From an uncultured Lachnospiraceae bacterium (GTDB lineage Bacteria; Bacillota; Clostridia; Lachnospirales; Lachnospiraceae): a stretch of DNA of 23,062 nucleotides. The stretch spans positions 1 to 23,062 of the forward strand of contig CALFCS010000105.1 of NCBI GenBank assembly GCA_937950565.1, written 5' to 3'. Position 1 is the stretch's first letter, and the number at the start of each line of letters is the position of its first letter. The notes beneath the pieces are model-generated. The model saw only the letters and a list, made by a program, of their open reading frames with translations. It did no database searches and had not been told where the DNA came from. The translations under genes were made by a program, and so were the position numbers. This document shows positions 7,933-14,520 of the stretch, piece by piece.

Positions 7933-8900
7933 AAAAGGCAGGAGTTATCGCTGCAGTGGTTGTGGCAGTGATTTGTGTGTTGGGAGGCCTGGGATTCTTT
8001 GGCTTGAAAGAATATCAGAAACAGCAGAGAACAGAGGAAGAAAATGCAAGGCAGGAGAAGGAACTCCGGCCGCTGAGAATGGAAAAATACGATTTGCGGG
8101 ATCAGCTGCAGGAGCTGGAGAAGAATTATAACCTGAAACTGCAAGGTGTAGGAACAGCATCGATGTTGTTTACCAGGCCGGATGTAAGAGTGTATACGGA
8201 AGTGTGGCCAGTTATGAAGGAATATGGTTTTACCGGAGTGGTTGCAGTATCAGGGACAGGTATGCCGGGAATGGAAGGCTGCATGAGTATAGAACAGCTG
8301 AAGGAGCTTCAGGGTGCAGGATGGGAAGTCTGCATCAGTTGGAGCGGGGAAGAGTCATTTGACGACTGGTACGGTTCTGTAGCAGGGCAGCTGATGCAGG
8401 CGGGCATTGCATATACTCCGGTGATGTATTTTCCGGCAGGCTCTTATTCCGCTGCTTGTGAGGAAGTGATTGCTCCGGCAGGATTTTCAATTGCCATTCA
8501 TCATGGCGAGGCAGGAGAGATTATTGTTGATGCAGATTCGGAAGGTATCTGGCATCCGGGAGCGGTTGGACTGCAAGGGAATGCGCCGAAGACACAGCTG
8601 GAATCTGCTGTGCAGAAAAAGGGAAATATTATCTATACGATAGGATATGAATTGCCGGATGAGATGTATAATGAGCAGATGTTCCGCTCTATGCTGAAAT
8701 ATTTCCAGTCCTATCATGCAAATAAAGGGTTTCAGGTGATGGGCGTGACCGGAGCGAGGGAGTACAGGAGTCAGCTGGCCACCGGCATGGAAGGGCTGAA
8801 GGCAGAATATGAGCAGCAGGAAGCAGAACTTGAGGCCAGGATTGAGGAATTAGAGCAAAAAATACAGGAAATAGAAGACGGCAGTACTTTGACAGATTAA
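7929..8900 (+). CDS. Membrane-anchored NodB/polysaccharide-deacetylase-like protein, catalytic residues missing
   Basis: 323 residues. A hydrophobic helix at about 5–27 (AGVIAAVVVAVICVLGGLGFF) predicts a signal anchor. A charged coiled coil follows (30–70), then a NodB-type fold: VWPVMKEYGFTGVVAVSG and MSIEQLKELQGAGWEVCISW align with the deacetylase strand–helix pattern (LkkyGvkATfFv, …eLaaaGheIgsH). The TFDDG motif is replaced by LFTRPD, and the HSxxH metal site by ISWSGEE, so metal-dependent deacetylase activity is unlikely. A second coiled coil (about 290–318, EAELEARIEELEQKIQEIE) closes the protein. The start overlaps the S26-type gene by four bases. A structural or carbohydrate-binding role at the cell surface is inference. 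Confidence 0.65.
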   Translation: MKKAGVIAAVVVAVICVLGGLGFFGLKEYQKQQRTEEENARQEKELRPLRMEKYDLRDQLQELEKNYNLKLQGVGTASMLFTRPDVRVYTEVWPVMKEYGFTGVVAVSGTGMPGMEGCMSIEQLKELQGAGWEVCISWSGEESFDDWYGSVAGQLMQAGIAYTPVMYFPAGSYSAACEEVIAPAGFSIAIHHGEAGEIIVDADSEGIWHPGAVGLQGNAPKTQLESAVQKKGNIIYTIGYELPDEMYNEQMFRSMLKYFQSYHANKGFQVMGVTGAREYRSQLATGMEGLKAEYEQQEAELEARIEELEQKIQEIEDGSTLTD

Positions 8901-8920
8901 AATGAAAAAGCTCGAAAAGG

Positions 8921-8950
8921 TTGAAGGATATCTGGCAGATGTGGTATAAT
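8921..8950 (+). promoter_or_regulatory. Promoter (TTGAAG-N18-TATAAT with TGG extension)
   Basis: TTGAAG at 8921–8926, an 18-base spacer ending in TGG, and TATAAT at 8945–8950. Transcription would start near 8957. It would drive the Sir2-like gene, gltX and the helicase. Confidence 0.7.
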
Positions 8951-8972
8951 AAAAAGAAAGGCGCGTCCTTTT

Positions 8973-8980
8973 GGAGAGGG
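8973..8980 (+). promoter_or_regulatory. Shine-Dalgarno site that decides the Sir2-like start
   Basis: GGAGAGGG lies 6 bases before the ATG at 8987. The earlier in-frame ATG at 8921 coincides with the -35 region, so it would not be transcribed from this promoter. Confidence 0.7.
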
Positions 8981-8986
8981 GTACAT

Positions 8987-9727
8987 ATGTCAGATCAAAC
9001 CTTATTACAAATGTTGGAAGAAAGCAGATATACAACAGTTTTAAGTGGAGCCGGAATGCTTCTTGAAAGTGGATATCCTGCTATTAGAGATGGTGCGGAA
9101 GCTTATGAGATGGAGCAGAAATATGGGCATGCACCGGAAGAGATATTCAGAGGCTCTTTTTATTCTACCCGGACGGAGCAGTTTTTTGAATTTTACAAAG
9201 ATGTAATGTTAGGCGCTATCGATACGCCACCGGGGAAATGCTTTTATGAGATGGCAGAATTGGAGAGAAGAGGACTGTTTCAGATGATTATTACCCGCAG
9301 AGTATTCGGTCTTCCCGAAAGAGCCGGATGCCGGAATGTCATTAATCTGCATGGAAGCATTTATAACAATCATTGTCCTCATTGCGGGAAAAAGTATTCT
9401 GTAGATTATATAAGAAATGCGAAGCGTGTTCCACTGTGTGAGGACTGCAATACCGTGATTCGGCCGGATGTCTGTTTGTATGGAGAGATGGTATCAAATC
9501 AGCTGATTACAAGGGCTGCCGAAGAGGTTGCCAAGGCGGATGTCCTGCTTGTGCTTGGCGCAAATTTGAAATCTTATCTGTGCAGTCATCTGCTTCCTTA
9601 TTATCACGGAGAAAAATTAATCGTTATCAACTCGGAACCGCATTTTTCTGACAAATATGCGGATATGGTGATTCGCCGGAGAGTCGATGATACATTAGAA
9701 CAAATACGAAAGGAACTGGAAAACTAA
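8987..9727 (+). CDS. Sir2-like (sirtuin-fold) protein with degenerate NAD-binding motifs
   Basis: 246 residues from the ATG at 8987. The sirtuin layout is plain: GAGMLLESGYPAIR (21–34) matches GAGxSxxSGIPDFR, LHGS (121–124) keeps the catalytic-type His122, and the structural zinc site is C130-P-H-C133 with C151-E-D-C154. IRPDVCLYGE (158–167) and VINSEP (214–219) are also family blocks. Key changes are PDFR to PAIR, TQNIDGLH to TRRVFGLP (103–110), and GTSL to GANL (191–194). The Gln, Asn and Asp that hold nicotinamide and ribose in sirtuins are therefore missing. Deacylase activity is doubtful; it may bind another nucleotide or act non-catalytically. It ends one base before gltX, on the same transcript. 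Confidence 0.8.
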   Translation: MSDQTLLQMLEESRYTTVLSGAGMLLESGYPAIRDGAEAYEMEQKYGHAPEEIFRGSFYSTRTEQFFEFYKDVMLGAIDTPPGKCFYEMAELERRGLFQMIITRRVFGLPERAGCRNVINLHGSIYNNHCPHCGKKYSVDYIRNAKRVPLCEDCNTVIRPDVCLYGEMVSNQLITRAAEEVAKADVLLVLGANLKSYLCSHLLPYYHGEKLIVINSEPHFSDKYADMVIRRRVDDTLEQIRKELEN

Positions 9728-9728
9728 A

Positions 9729-11189
9729 ATGAGTAAAGTAAGAACAAGATTTGCACCGAGTCCGACGGGAAGAATGCACGTCGGAAACCTGAGAACAGCT
9801 CTTTATGCTTATTTGATTGCTAAGCATGAGGGCGGAGATTTTATGCTGAGAATTGAAGATACGGATCAGGAGCGCTTTATGGAAGGCGCGCTTGAGATTA
9901 TCTACCATACATTGGAGGAGACAGGTCTTGTTCATGATGAAGGACCGGATAAAGACGGAGGAGTAGGTCCATATGTACAGAGTGAGCGGAATGCATCCGG
10001 ACTATATCTGAAATATGCAAAACAGTTAATTGAACAAGGAAACGCTTATTATTGTTTTTGTGATAAAGAGCGCCTTGCGTCATTGAAGAGCTCCGTATCA
10101 GAGGATGGAGGAACAGAGATTGTTGTCTATGACAAGCATTGTCTGGGACTTAGCAAGGAAGAAGTGGAGGCAAATCTTGCGGCCGGTAAGCCTTATGTCA
10201 TCCGGTTTAATATGCCGACGGAGGGAGTTACGTCATTTCAGGATGATATATATGGAGAAATTACTGTGCCAAATGAAGAGCTGGAGGATTTGATTCTCAT
10301 TAAATCCGACGGATATCCGACTTATAATTTTGCAAATGTAATTGATGACCATTTGATGGGAATCACTCATGTGGTACGCGGTAATGAATACCTGTCTTCT
10401 GCGCCGAAATATAACAAAATATACGAAGCTTTTGGGTGGGAAGTGCCGACGTATGTACACTGTCCATTGATTACTGATGAAAATCATAAGAAGCTCAGCA
10501 AGCGCTGTGGACATTCTTCTTATGAAGATTTGATTGAGCAGGGATTTGTGACAGAGGCGGTTGTAAATTATGTTGCCCTTCTGGGATGGTGCCCGTCAGG
10601 AAATCAGGAAATATTTACATTGGAAGAACTGGTGAAGGAATTTGATTATCATCACATGAGCAAATCACCGGCAGTTTTTGATATCGTGAAATTAAAATGG
10701 ATGAATGGTGAGTATCTGAAGGCAATGGATGCGGACAGATTTTACGAAATGGCAGAGCCATATATCAAAGAAACGGTAACAAAAGATTATGACCTTAAGA
10801 AGATAGCAGCTCTTGTGAAAACAAGAATTGAAGTGTTCCCGGACATTCGGGAGCAGATCGATTTCTTCGAGGAACTTCCGGAATATGATACGGCAATGTA
10901 TTGCCACAAGAAGATGAAAACAAATGAAGAAAATTCTCTGGAAGTGTTAAAGGATGTGTGCCAGATACTGGAGAGCCAGGAAGATTTCAGCAACGATGCG
11001 CTGTTTGAGACTTTGAAGGCTTATGTAGACGAGAAAGGATATAAGACTGGTTTTGTTATGTGGCCGGTTAGAACGGCTGTATCCGGAAAGCAGAACACTC
11101 CGGGAGGCGCTACGGAGATTATGGAAATCCTTGGGAAGGAAGAATCTTTGCGGCGTATCAGAAAGGGAATTGAATTATTGAGCAGATAA
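9729..11189 (+). CDS. gltX: Glutamate--tRNA ligase
   Basis: A class I synthetase that charges tRNA-Glu. If the organism has GatCAB it may also mischarge tRNA-Gln, but that cannot be judged from this window. It has 486 residues, normal for the family. PSPTGRMHVGN (10–20) carries the HIGH-type motif as HVGN, and KKLSKR (254–259) is the KMSKS-type loop. C109-x-C111 with H137-C138 could form the zinc site seen in some GluRS. The gene begins one base after the Sir2-like stop, so translation is probably coupled, with AAAGGAACTGGA inside the upstream gene as ribosome site. The helicase follows 11 bases after its stop. Confidence 0.96.
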   Translation: MSKVRTRFAPSPTGRMHVGNLRTALYAYLIAKHEGGDFMLRIEDTDQERFMEGALEIIYHTLEETGLVHDEGPDKDGGVGPYVQSERNASGLYLKYAKQLIEQGNAYYCFCDKERLASLKSSVSEDGGTEIVVYDKHCLGLSKEEVEANLAAGKPYVIRFNMPTEGVTSFQDDIYGEITVPNEELEDLILIKSDGYPTYNFANVIDDHLMGITHVVRGNEYLSSAPKYNKIYEAFGWEVPTYVHCPLITDENHKKLSKRCGHSSYEDLIEQGFVTEAVVNYVALLGWCPSGNQEIFTLEELVKEFDYHHMSKSPAVFDIVKLKWMNGEYLKAMDADRFYEMAEPYIKETVTKDYDLKKIAALVKTRIEVFPDIREQIDFFEELPEYDTAMYCHKKMKTNEENSLEVLKDVCQILESQEDFSNDALFETLKAYVDEKGYKTGFVMWPVRTAVSGKQNTPGGATEIMEILGKEESLRRIRKGIELLSR

Positions 11190-11200
11190 AAGGGGACAGC

Positions 11201-13042
11201 ATGAATTTGAATGAATCCCAGAAAATGGCAGTTTCACATAATAAAGGACCGTGTCTGGTCCTTGCCGGTCCCGGTTCGGGAAAGACTCTTACGATTGTGA
11301 AAAGAATTGAATATCTGATTCAGAAGTGTAAGGTAAGACCAGAAGAAATTCTGGTCATTACCTTTACAAAGTATGCGGCAAATGAGATGCGGGAACGCTT
11401 CCGGAGCATGATGGGGACATTGTCGGTTTCGGTTACTTTTGGTACCTTTCACGGGATATATTATGGAATTTTGAAATGGGCATATGGATTTGGGGGTGCA
11501 AATATTCTGACAGAGGAAGAGCGGTTTGCATTGCTTCGGGAATTGTTGTCACAGCTTCCCCAGGATGAGTTGCCGGAAGATATAGAAGAAAAGGACTTTT
11601 TGAGAGAACTGTCAGAAGAGATTGGAAATATCAAGAATAACAGGACGGATATACAAACGTATGAGTCGCACAGATATGGAGCGTCCTGGTTTCGGGAAAT
11701 TTATCTGAGATACGAAAAGGAAAAGAAAAAGCGCAGGAAGATTGATTTTGAAGATATGCTCTTGTTGTGTCTGGAGCTTTTTGAGAAACGTCCGGATATT
11801 TTGGAAAAATGGCAGCAGAAGTTCCGCTATATTTTGATTGATGAGTTTCAGGATATCAATCAGATACAGTATGATGTGATTCGTATGCTTGCAGCTCCGG
11901 AAGATAATTTGTTCGCAGTGGGAGATGACGATCAGTCTATTTATGGTTTCCGGGGAGCGAGGCCGGCTGTTATGAAGACCTTTATGGAGGATTATCCACA
12001 GGCAGAAAAGGTGGTGCTGGATGTAAATTATCGCTCCACTGCCCATATTGTGAATGGTGCGCTGCGTGTGATTGCGCATAACAGGAATCGTTATGAGAAA
12101 GTAATCCATGCATACCATAATGCAGAAGAGACCATTCATGTGCAGGAGACAGGAAGTGCGGCGGAAGAAGCCGAATATGTAATGGAGCAGTATCAAAAAT
12201 ATAAAAAACAGGGAATTCCAGACGAGCAGATGGCAGTTTTATACCGTACCGCTTCCGATGCGGCATTTTTGGCGGAGCTTTTTGTTCAGTATCAGATTCC
12301 TTTTCAGATGAAGGAACGGATCAGCCATGCGTATGAACATTTTATCTGTATGGATCTGGAGTCTTATTTTTGTCTTGCCGCAGGCCAGGGAAAGAGAAGG
12401 GATTTCCTTCGGGTGGCAAACCGTCCGAACCGATATCTTGCAAGAGACAGTATGTCAGAGGAAAAGCTCTCTTATGAAAGCCTTCGGAGATATTATTGCG
12501 ATAAAGAATGGATGATAAACCGGATTGACCAGATGGAGTGGGACGTGAAAATGATACAGGGAAAGACTCCGTACGCAGCAATCCAGTTTATCCGTAAAAG
12601 TATCGGATATGATGAATTCCTAAAGGAATATGCAAAATACAGAGGGCTCGATTATCAGGAGCTTCAGGATATTTTTCTGTATATAGAGGAGCGTGCAAAG
12701 GAGTTTAAGACGCAGGAAGAATGGATGCATCATGTAAGAGCGCAGCGGGAACTTCTAAAGCAGCAGGCAAAAGAACAAAAAAGCGGGAAGGGAGTGAATT
12801 TCCTTACGATGCATGGCGCAAAGGGGCTTGAATATGAGATTGTTTTCGTGATTCAATGTAATGAAGGGGTAATTCCATATAAAAAGGCGCAGACAGATGA
12901 AGAGACAGAAGAGGAACGGAGACTTTTTTATGTGGCAATGACAAGAGCAAAGAAGAAATTAATTCTTAGTTATATAAAGGAAAAAAACGGAAAGAGTAAA
13001 CTCCCTTCCCGTTTTATCAACGAATTATTCGTCTCCGGCTAA
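11201..13042 (+). CDS. UvrD/PcrA-like SF1 ATP-dependent DNA helicase
   Basis: 613 residues, shorter than typical PcrA/UvrD (about 720 or more). Superfamily 1A motifs appear in order: Q-like motif NLNESQKMAV, Walker A AGPGSGKT (22–29), Ia TFTKYAANEM, Walker B ILIDEFQD (about 211–218), motif III GDDDQSIYGFRGA, motif IV LDVNYRS, motif V LTMHGAKGLEYEIVFV, and motif VI FYVAMTRAKKK. It should translocate on single-stranded DNA using ATP and act in repair or removal of bound proteins. The C-terminus ends soon after motif VI, so the PcrA tail that contacts partners is missing. The start at 11201 has AGGGGAC upstream. Its last 18 bases overlap the convergent DUF1292 gene. I leave the symbol blank because this short form is not clearly PcrA. 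Confidence 0.9.
   Translation: MNLNESQKMAVSHNKGPCLVLAGPGSGKTLTIVKRIEYLIQKCKVRPEEILVITFTKYAANEMRERFRSMMGTLSVSVTFGTFHGIYYGILKWAYGFGGANILTEEERFALLRELLSQLPQDELPEDIEEKDFLRELSEEIGNIKNNRTDIQTYESHRYGASWFREIYLRYEKEKKKRRKIDFEDMLLLCLELFEKRPDILEKWQQKFRYILIDEFQDINQIQYDVIRMLAAPEDNLFAVGDDDQSIYGFRGARPAVMKTFMEDYPQAEKVVLDVNYRSTAHIVNGALRVIAHNRNRYEKVIHAYHNAEETIHVQETGSAAEEAEYVMEQYQKYKKQGIPDEQMAVLYRTASDAAFLAELFVQYQIPFQMKERISHAYEHFICMDLESYFCLAAGQGKRRDFLRVANRPNRYLARDSMSEEKLSYESLRRYYCDKEWMINRIDQMEWDVKMIQGKTPYAAIQFIRKSIGYDEFLKEYAKYRGLDYQELQDIFLYIEERAKEFKTQEEWMHHVRAQRELLKQQAKEQKSGKGVNFLTMHGAKGLEYEIVFVIQCNEGVIPYKKAQTDEETEEERRLFYVAMTRAKKKLILSYIKEKNGKSKLPSRFINELFVSG
12979..13015 (-). terminator. Intrinsic terminator of the DUF1292 gene, inside the helicase reading frame
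   Basis: Read on the minus strand, AAAACGGG … CCGTTTTTTT forms an A/T-flanked stem. It has an upper GAG/CTC part, one bulge, a small internal loop and a TAAA/TTTA loop. It ends in seven Ts and begins about 10 bases after the DUF1292 stop. On the plus strand the same hairpin has only four Ts. Confidence 0.65.
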
Positions 13043-13339
13043 TTCCTCAAATGCCTGCTCATCCAGCAGCTCATCAAAAGCATCAACAGCAATTTCGTAT
13101 TCGTCATCATCTTCAATGTTATCAAGGGTCGGTTCACCGTCTATTTCTTCATAACGGTAAAGATATACATCGTCACCTTCCGGATCTCCGTTCTCATCAA
13201 TTGGAAGAAGAGCAATGTATTCACGGCCGCCTGCTTCGTAAATCGTAAGAACCGCACATTCCTTCACTTCATCATCATCCAGAGTTAATGTAACTGTGAC
13301 AACTTCGTCATCTGTAAATCCATTTGTAGCTTCGCTCAT
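13025..13339 (-). CDS. DUF1292 family protein (YrzB-like)
   Basis: 104 residues, very acidic. It has the DUF1292 pattern: a beta-rich core with VTVTLTLDDDEVKECAVL, REYIALLPIDENG and DVYLYRYEE, then an acidic helical tail (YEIAVDAFDELLDEQAFEEL). Function is unknown; it is probably cytosolic. The start at 13339 has AAAGGAG 8 bases upstream on the minus strand. It is convergent with the helicase (18-base overlap) and stands alone as a single-gene transcript with its own promoter-like boxes and terminator. In Firmicutes this family often lies near ruvX and a Fur-type gene; that context is absent here. Confidence 0.88.
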   Translation of the reverse strand: MSEATNGFTDDEVVTVTLTLDDDEVKECAVLTIYEAGGREYIALLPIDENGDPEGDDVYLYRYEEIDGEPTLDNIEDDDEYEIAVDAFDELLDEQAFEELAGDE

Positions 13340-13381
13340 TTTTTGTTCTCCTTTAGTTTTGAATCAATTCTATTTTGTATT

Positions 13382-13410
13382 ATAATAACTGTATCAAAGC
13401 TACATTTAAA
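13382..13410 (-). promoter_or_regulatory. Possible promoter of the DUF1292 gene (TTTAAA-N17-TATTAT)
   Basis: On the minus strand, TTTAAA (13410–13405), 17 bases, then TATTAT (13387–13382). The -35 box matches consensus at four of six positions, so support is moderate. Confidence 0.45.
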
Positions 13411-13489
13411 AAGCAAGGATATAGTAGCCAAAAAACAAAAAATGTTGTAGAATAAAATAGCATGAGAGGGCATAAAAGGAGGACGTACT

Positions 13490-14497
13490 ATGAACTGGAG
13501 AAAACGGATAGCTTTGATGTCAATATTTATGATCGGTATTGTGATGTGTGCCGCATGTAAGAAAAATGTCGGAACCCCGGAGGATAACGCAATCGTGCCG
13601 GAATCAGAGGATGACGGGGAGGAAGAGACAGAGGAAATATACAAGATTGGCTTTTCGGCAATTGATATGGAAAATCCATATTTTATAACGCTTGAAAGTG
13701 CCGTCAGGGATGTGCTGGAAGATTCGGATTATGAGGTGATAACGAAAGATCCGGGAACAGATGCGAAGCAGCAGGAGAAACAGATTCAGGAAATGATCGA
13801 GGAAGGAATCTGTGCAATTATATTAAGCCCGGTAGATTGGGAAAAGATTATGCCGTCTTTGGAAAAATTAAAAGAAGCCGGAATCAAAATTATAAATATA
13901 GATACGCAGGTAAAGGATATGAGTTATGTAGATGCGTACATAGGCTCAGATAATTATAATGCCGGTGTAATCTGCGGAGAGGATTTGATAGAAAAACGCC
14001 CGGATGGCGGGAAGGTGGCCATTCTGGAGTGTCCGACACAGAATTCTATCAATGAAAGGATTACAGGATTTGAGGAGACGCTTTCTATGGCAGAAAAAGG
14101 ATTTGAAGTCGTAGCAAGAGAGGATACGAAGGGGGAATTCGAGAGGGCGCTCGCGGCAGCGGAAAAGATATTGAAGGAACATCCGGACATTACCGCAGTC
14201 ATGTGCGGAAATGACCAGATTGCAGTAGGAGCCAAGACAGCGGCAAATATAGCGGGGCTTGATGAAATTCTTATTTATGGTGTGGATGGTTCTCCTGATA
14301 TTAAGAAGGAGTTGAAAAAATCAGAAACACAAATTGCAGGGACTGCGGCCCAGTCACCAATTAGTATGGGAAAGACAGCGGCGAAGATTACCCTTAGTAT
14401 TTTAAATGGTGAATCGTATGAAAAAGAGACATACGAGGAAGTATTTATGATAGACAAAGATAATGTGGAAATGTATGGAGTTGATGGCTGGCAGTAA
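13490..14497 (+). CDS. Sugar-type periplasmic-binding lipoprotein (RbsB-like)
   Basis: 335 residues. A basic start and hydrophobic stretch (5–22) end in CAAC, so Cys23 is the likely lipidated residue; the -3 position is Cys rather than Leu, which is atypical. After an acidic linker (27–44) comes a type-I periplasmic-binding fold: IGFSAIDMENPYF, DAKQQEKQIQEMI, IILSPVD, INIDTQV, ERITGFEETL, VMCGNDQIAVGA and IYGVDGSPD. These are typical of ribose/galactose-class binding proteins. The start has AAAGGAGG 7 bases upstream. No permease or ATPase gene is next to it. The downstream gene (23-base gap) is a GlgX-like GH13 protein, so it may sense or deliver a sugar for a transporter encoded elsewhere. 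The ligand cannot be told from sequence. Confidence 0.88.
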   Translation: MNWRKRIALMSIFMIGIVMCAACKKNVGTPEDNAIVPESEDDGEEETEEIYKIGFSAIDMENPYFITLESAVRDVLEDSDYEVITKDPGTDAKQQEKQIQEMIEEGICAIILSPVDWEKIMPSLEKLKEAGIKIINIDTQVKDMSYVDAYIGSDNYNAGVICGEDLIEKRPDGGKVAILECPTQNSINERITGFEETLSMAEKGFEVVAREDTKGEFERALAAAEKILKEHPDITAVMCGNDQIAVGAKTAANIAGLDEILIYGVDGSPDIKKELKKSETQIAGTAAQSPISMGKTAAKITLSILNGESYEKETYEEVFMIDKDNVEMYGVDGWQ

Positions 14498-14520
14498 GAA
14501 GACTGCAGAAAGGACAGAAT

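Noticed and set aside
11612..12196. Open frame on the minus strand (194 codons) opposite the helicase
   Set aside because: No ribosome site or domain, and it lies entirely inside conserved helicase motifs on the other strand.
12985..13014. The same hairpin as a plus-strand terminator for the helicase
   Set aside because: It lies before the helicase stop codon and has only four Ts on that strand, so efficient termination there is unlikely.
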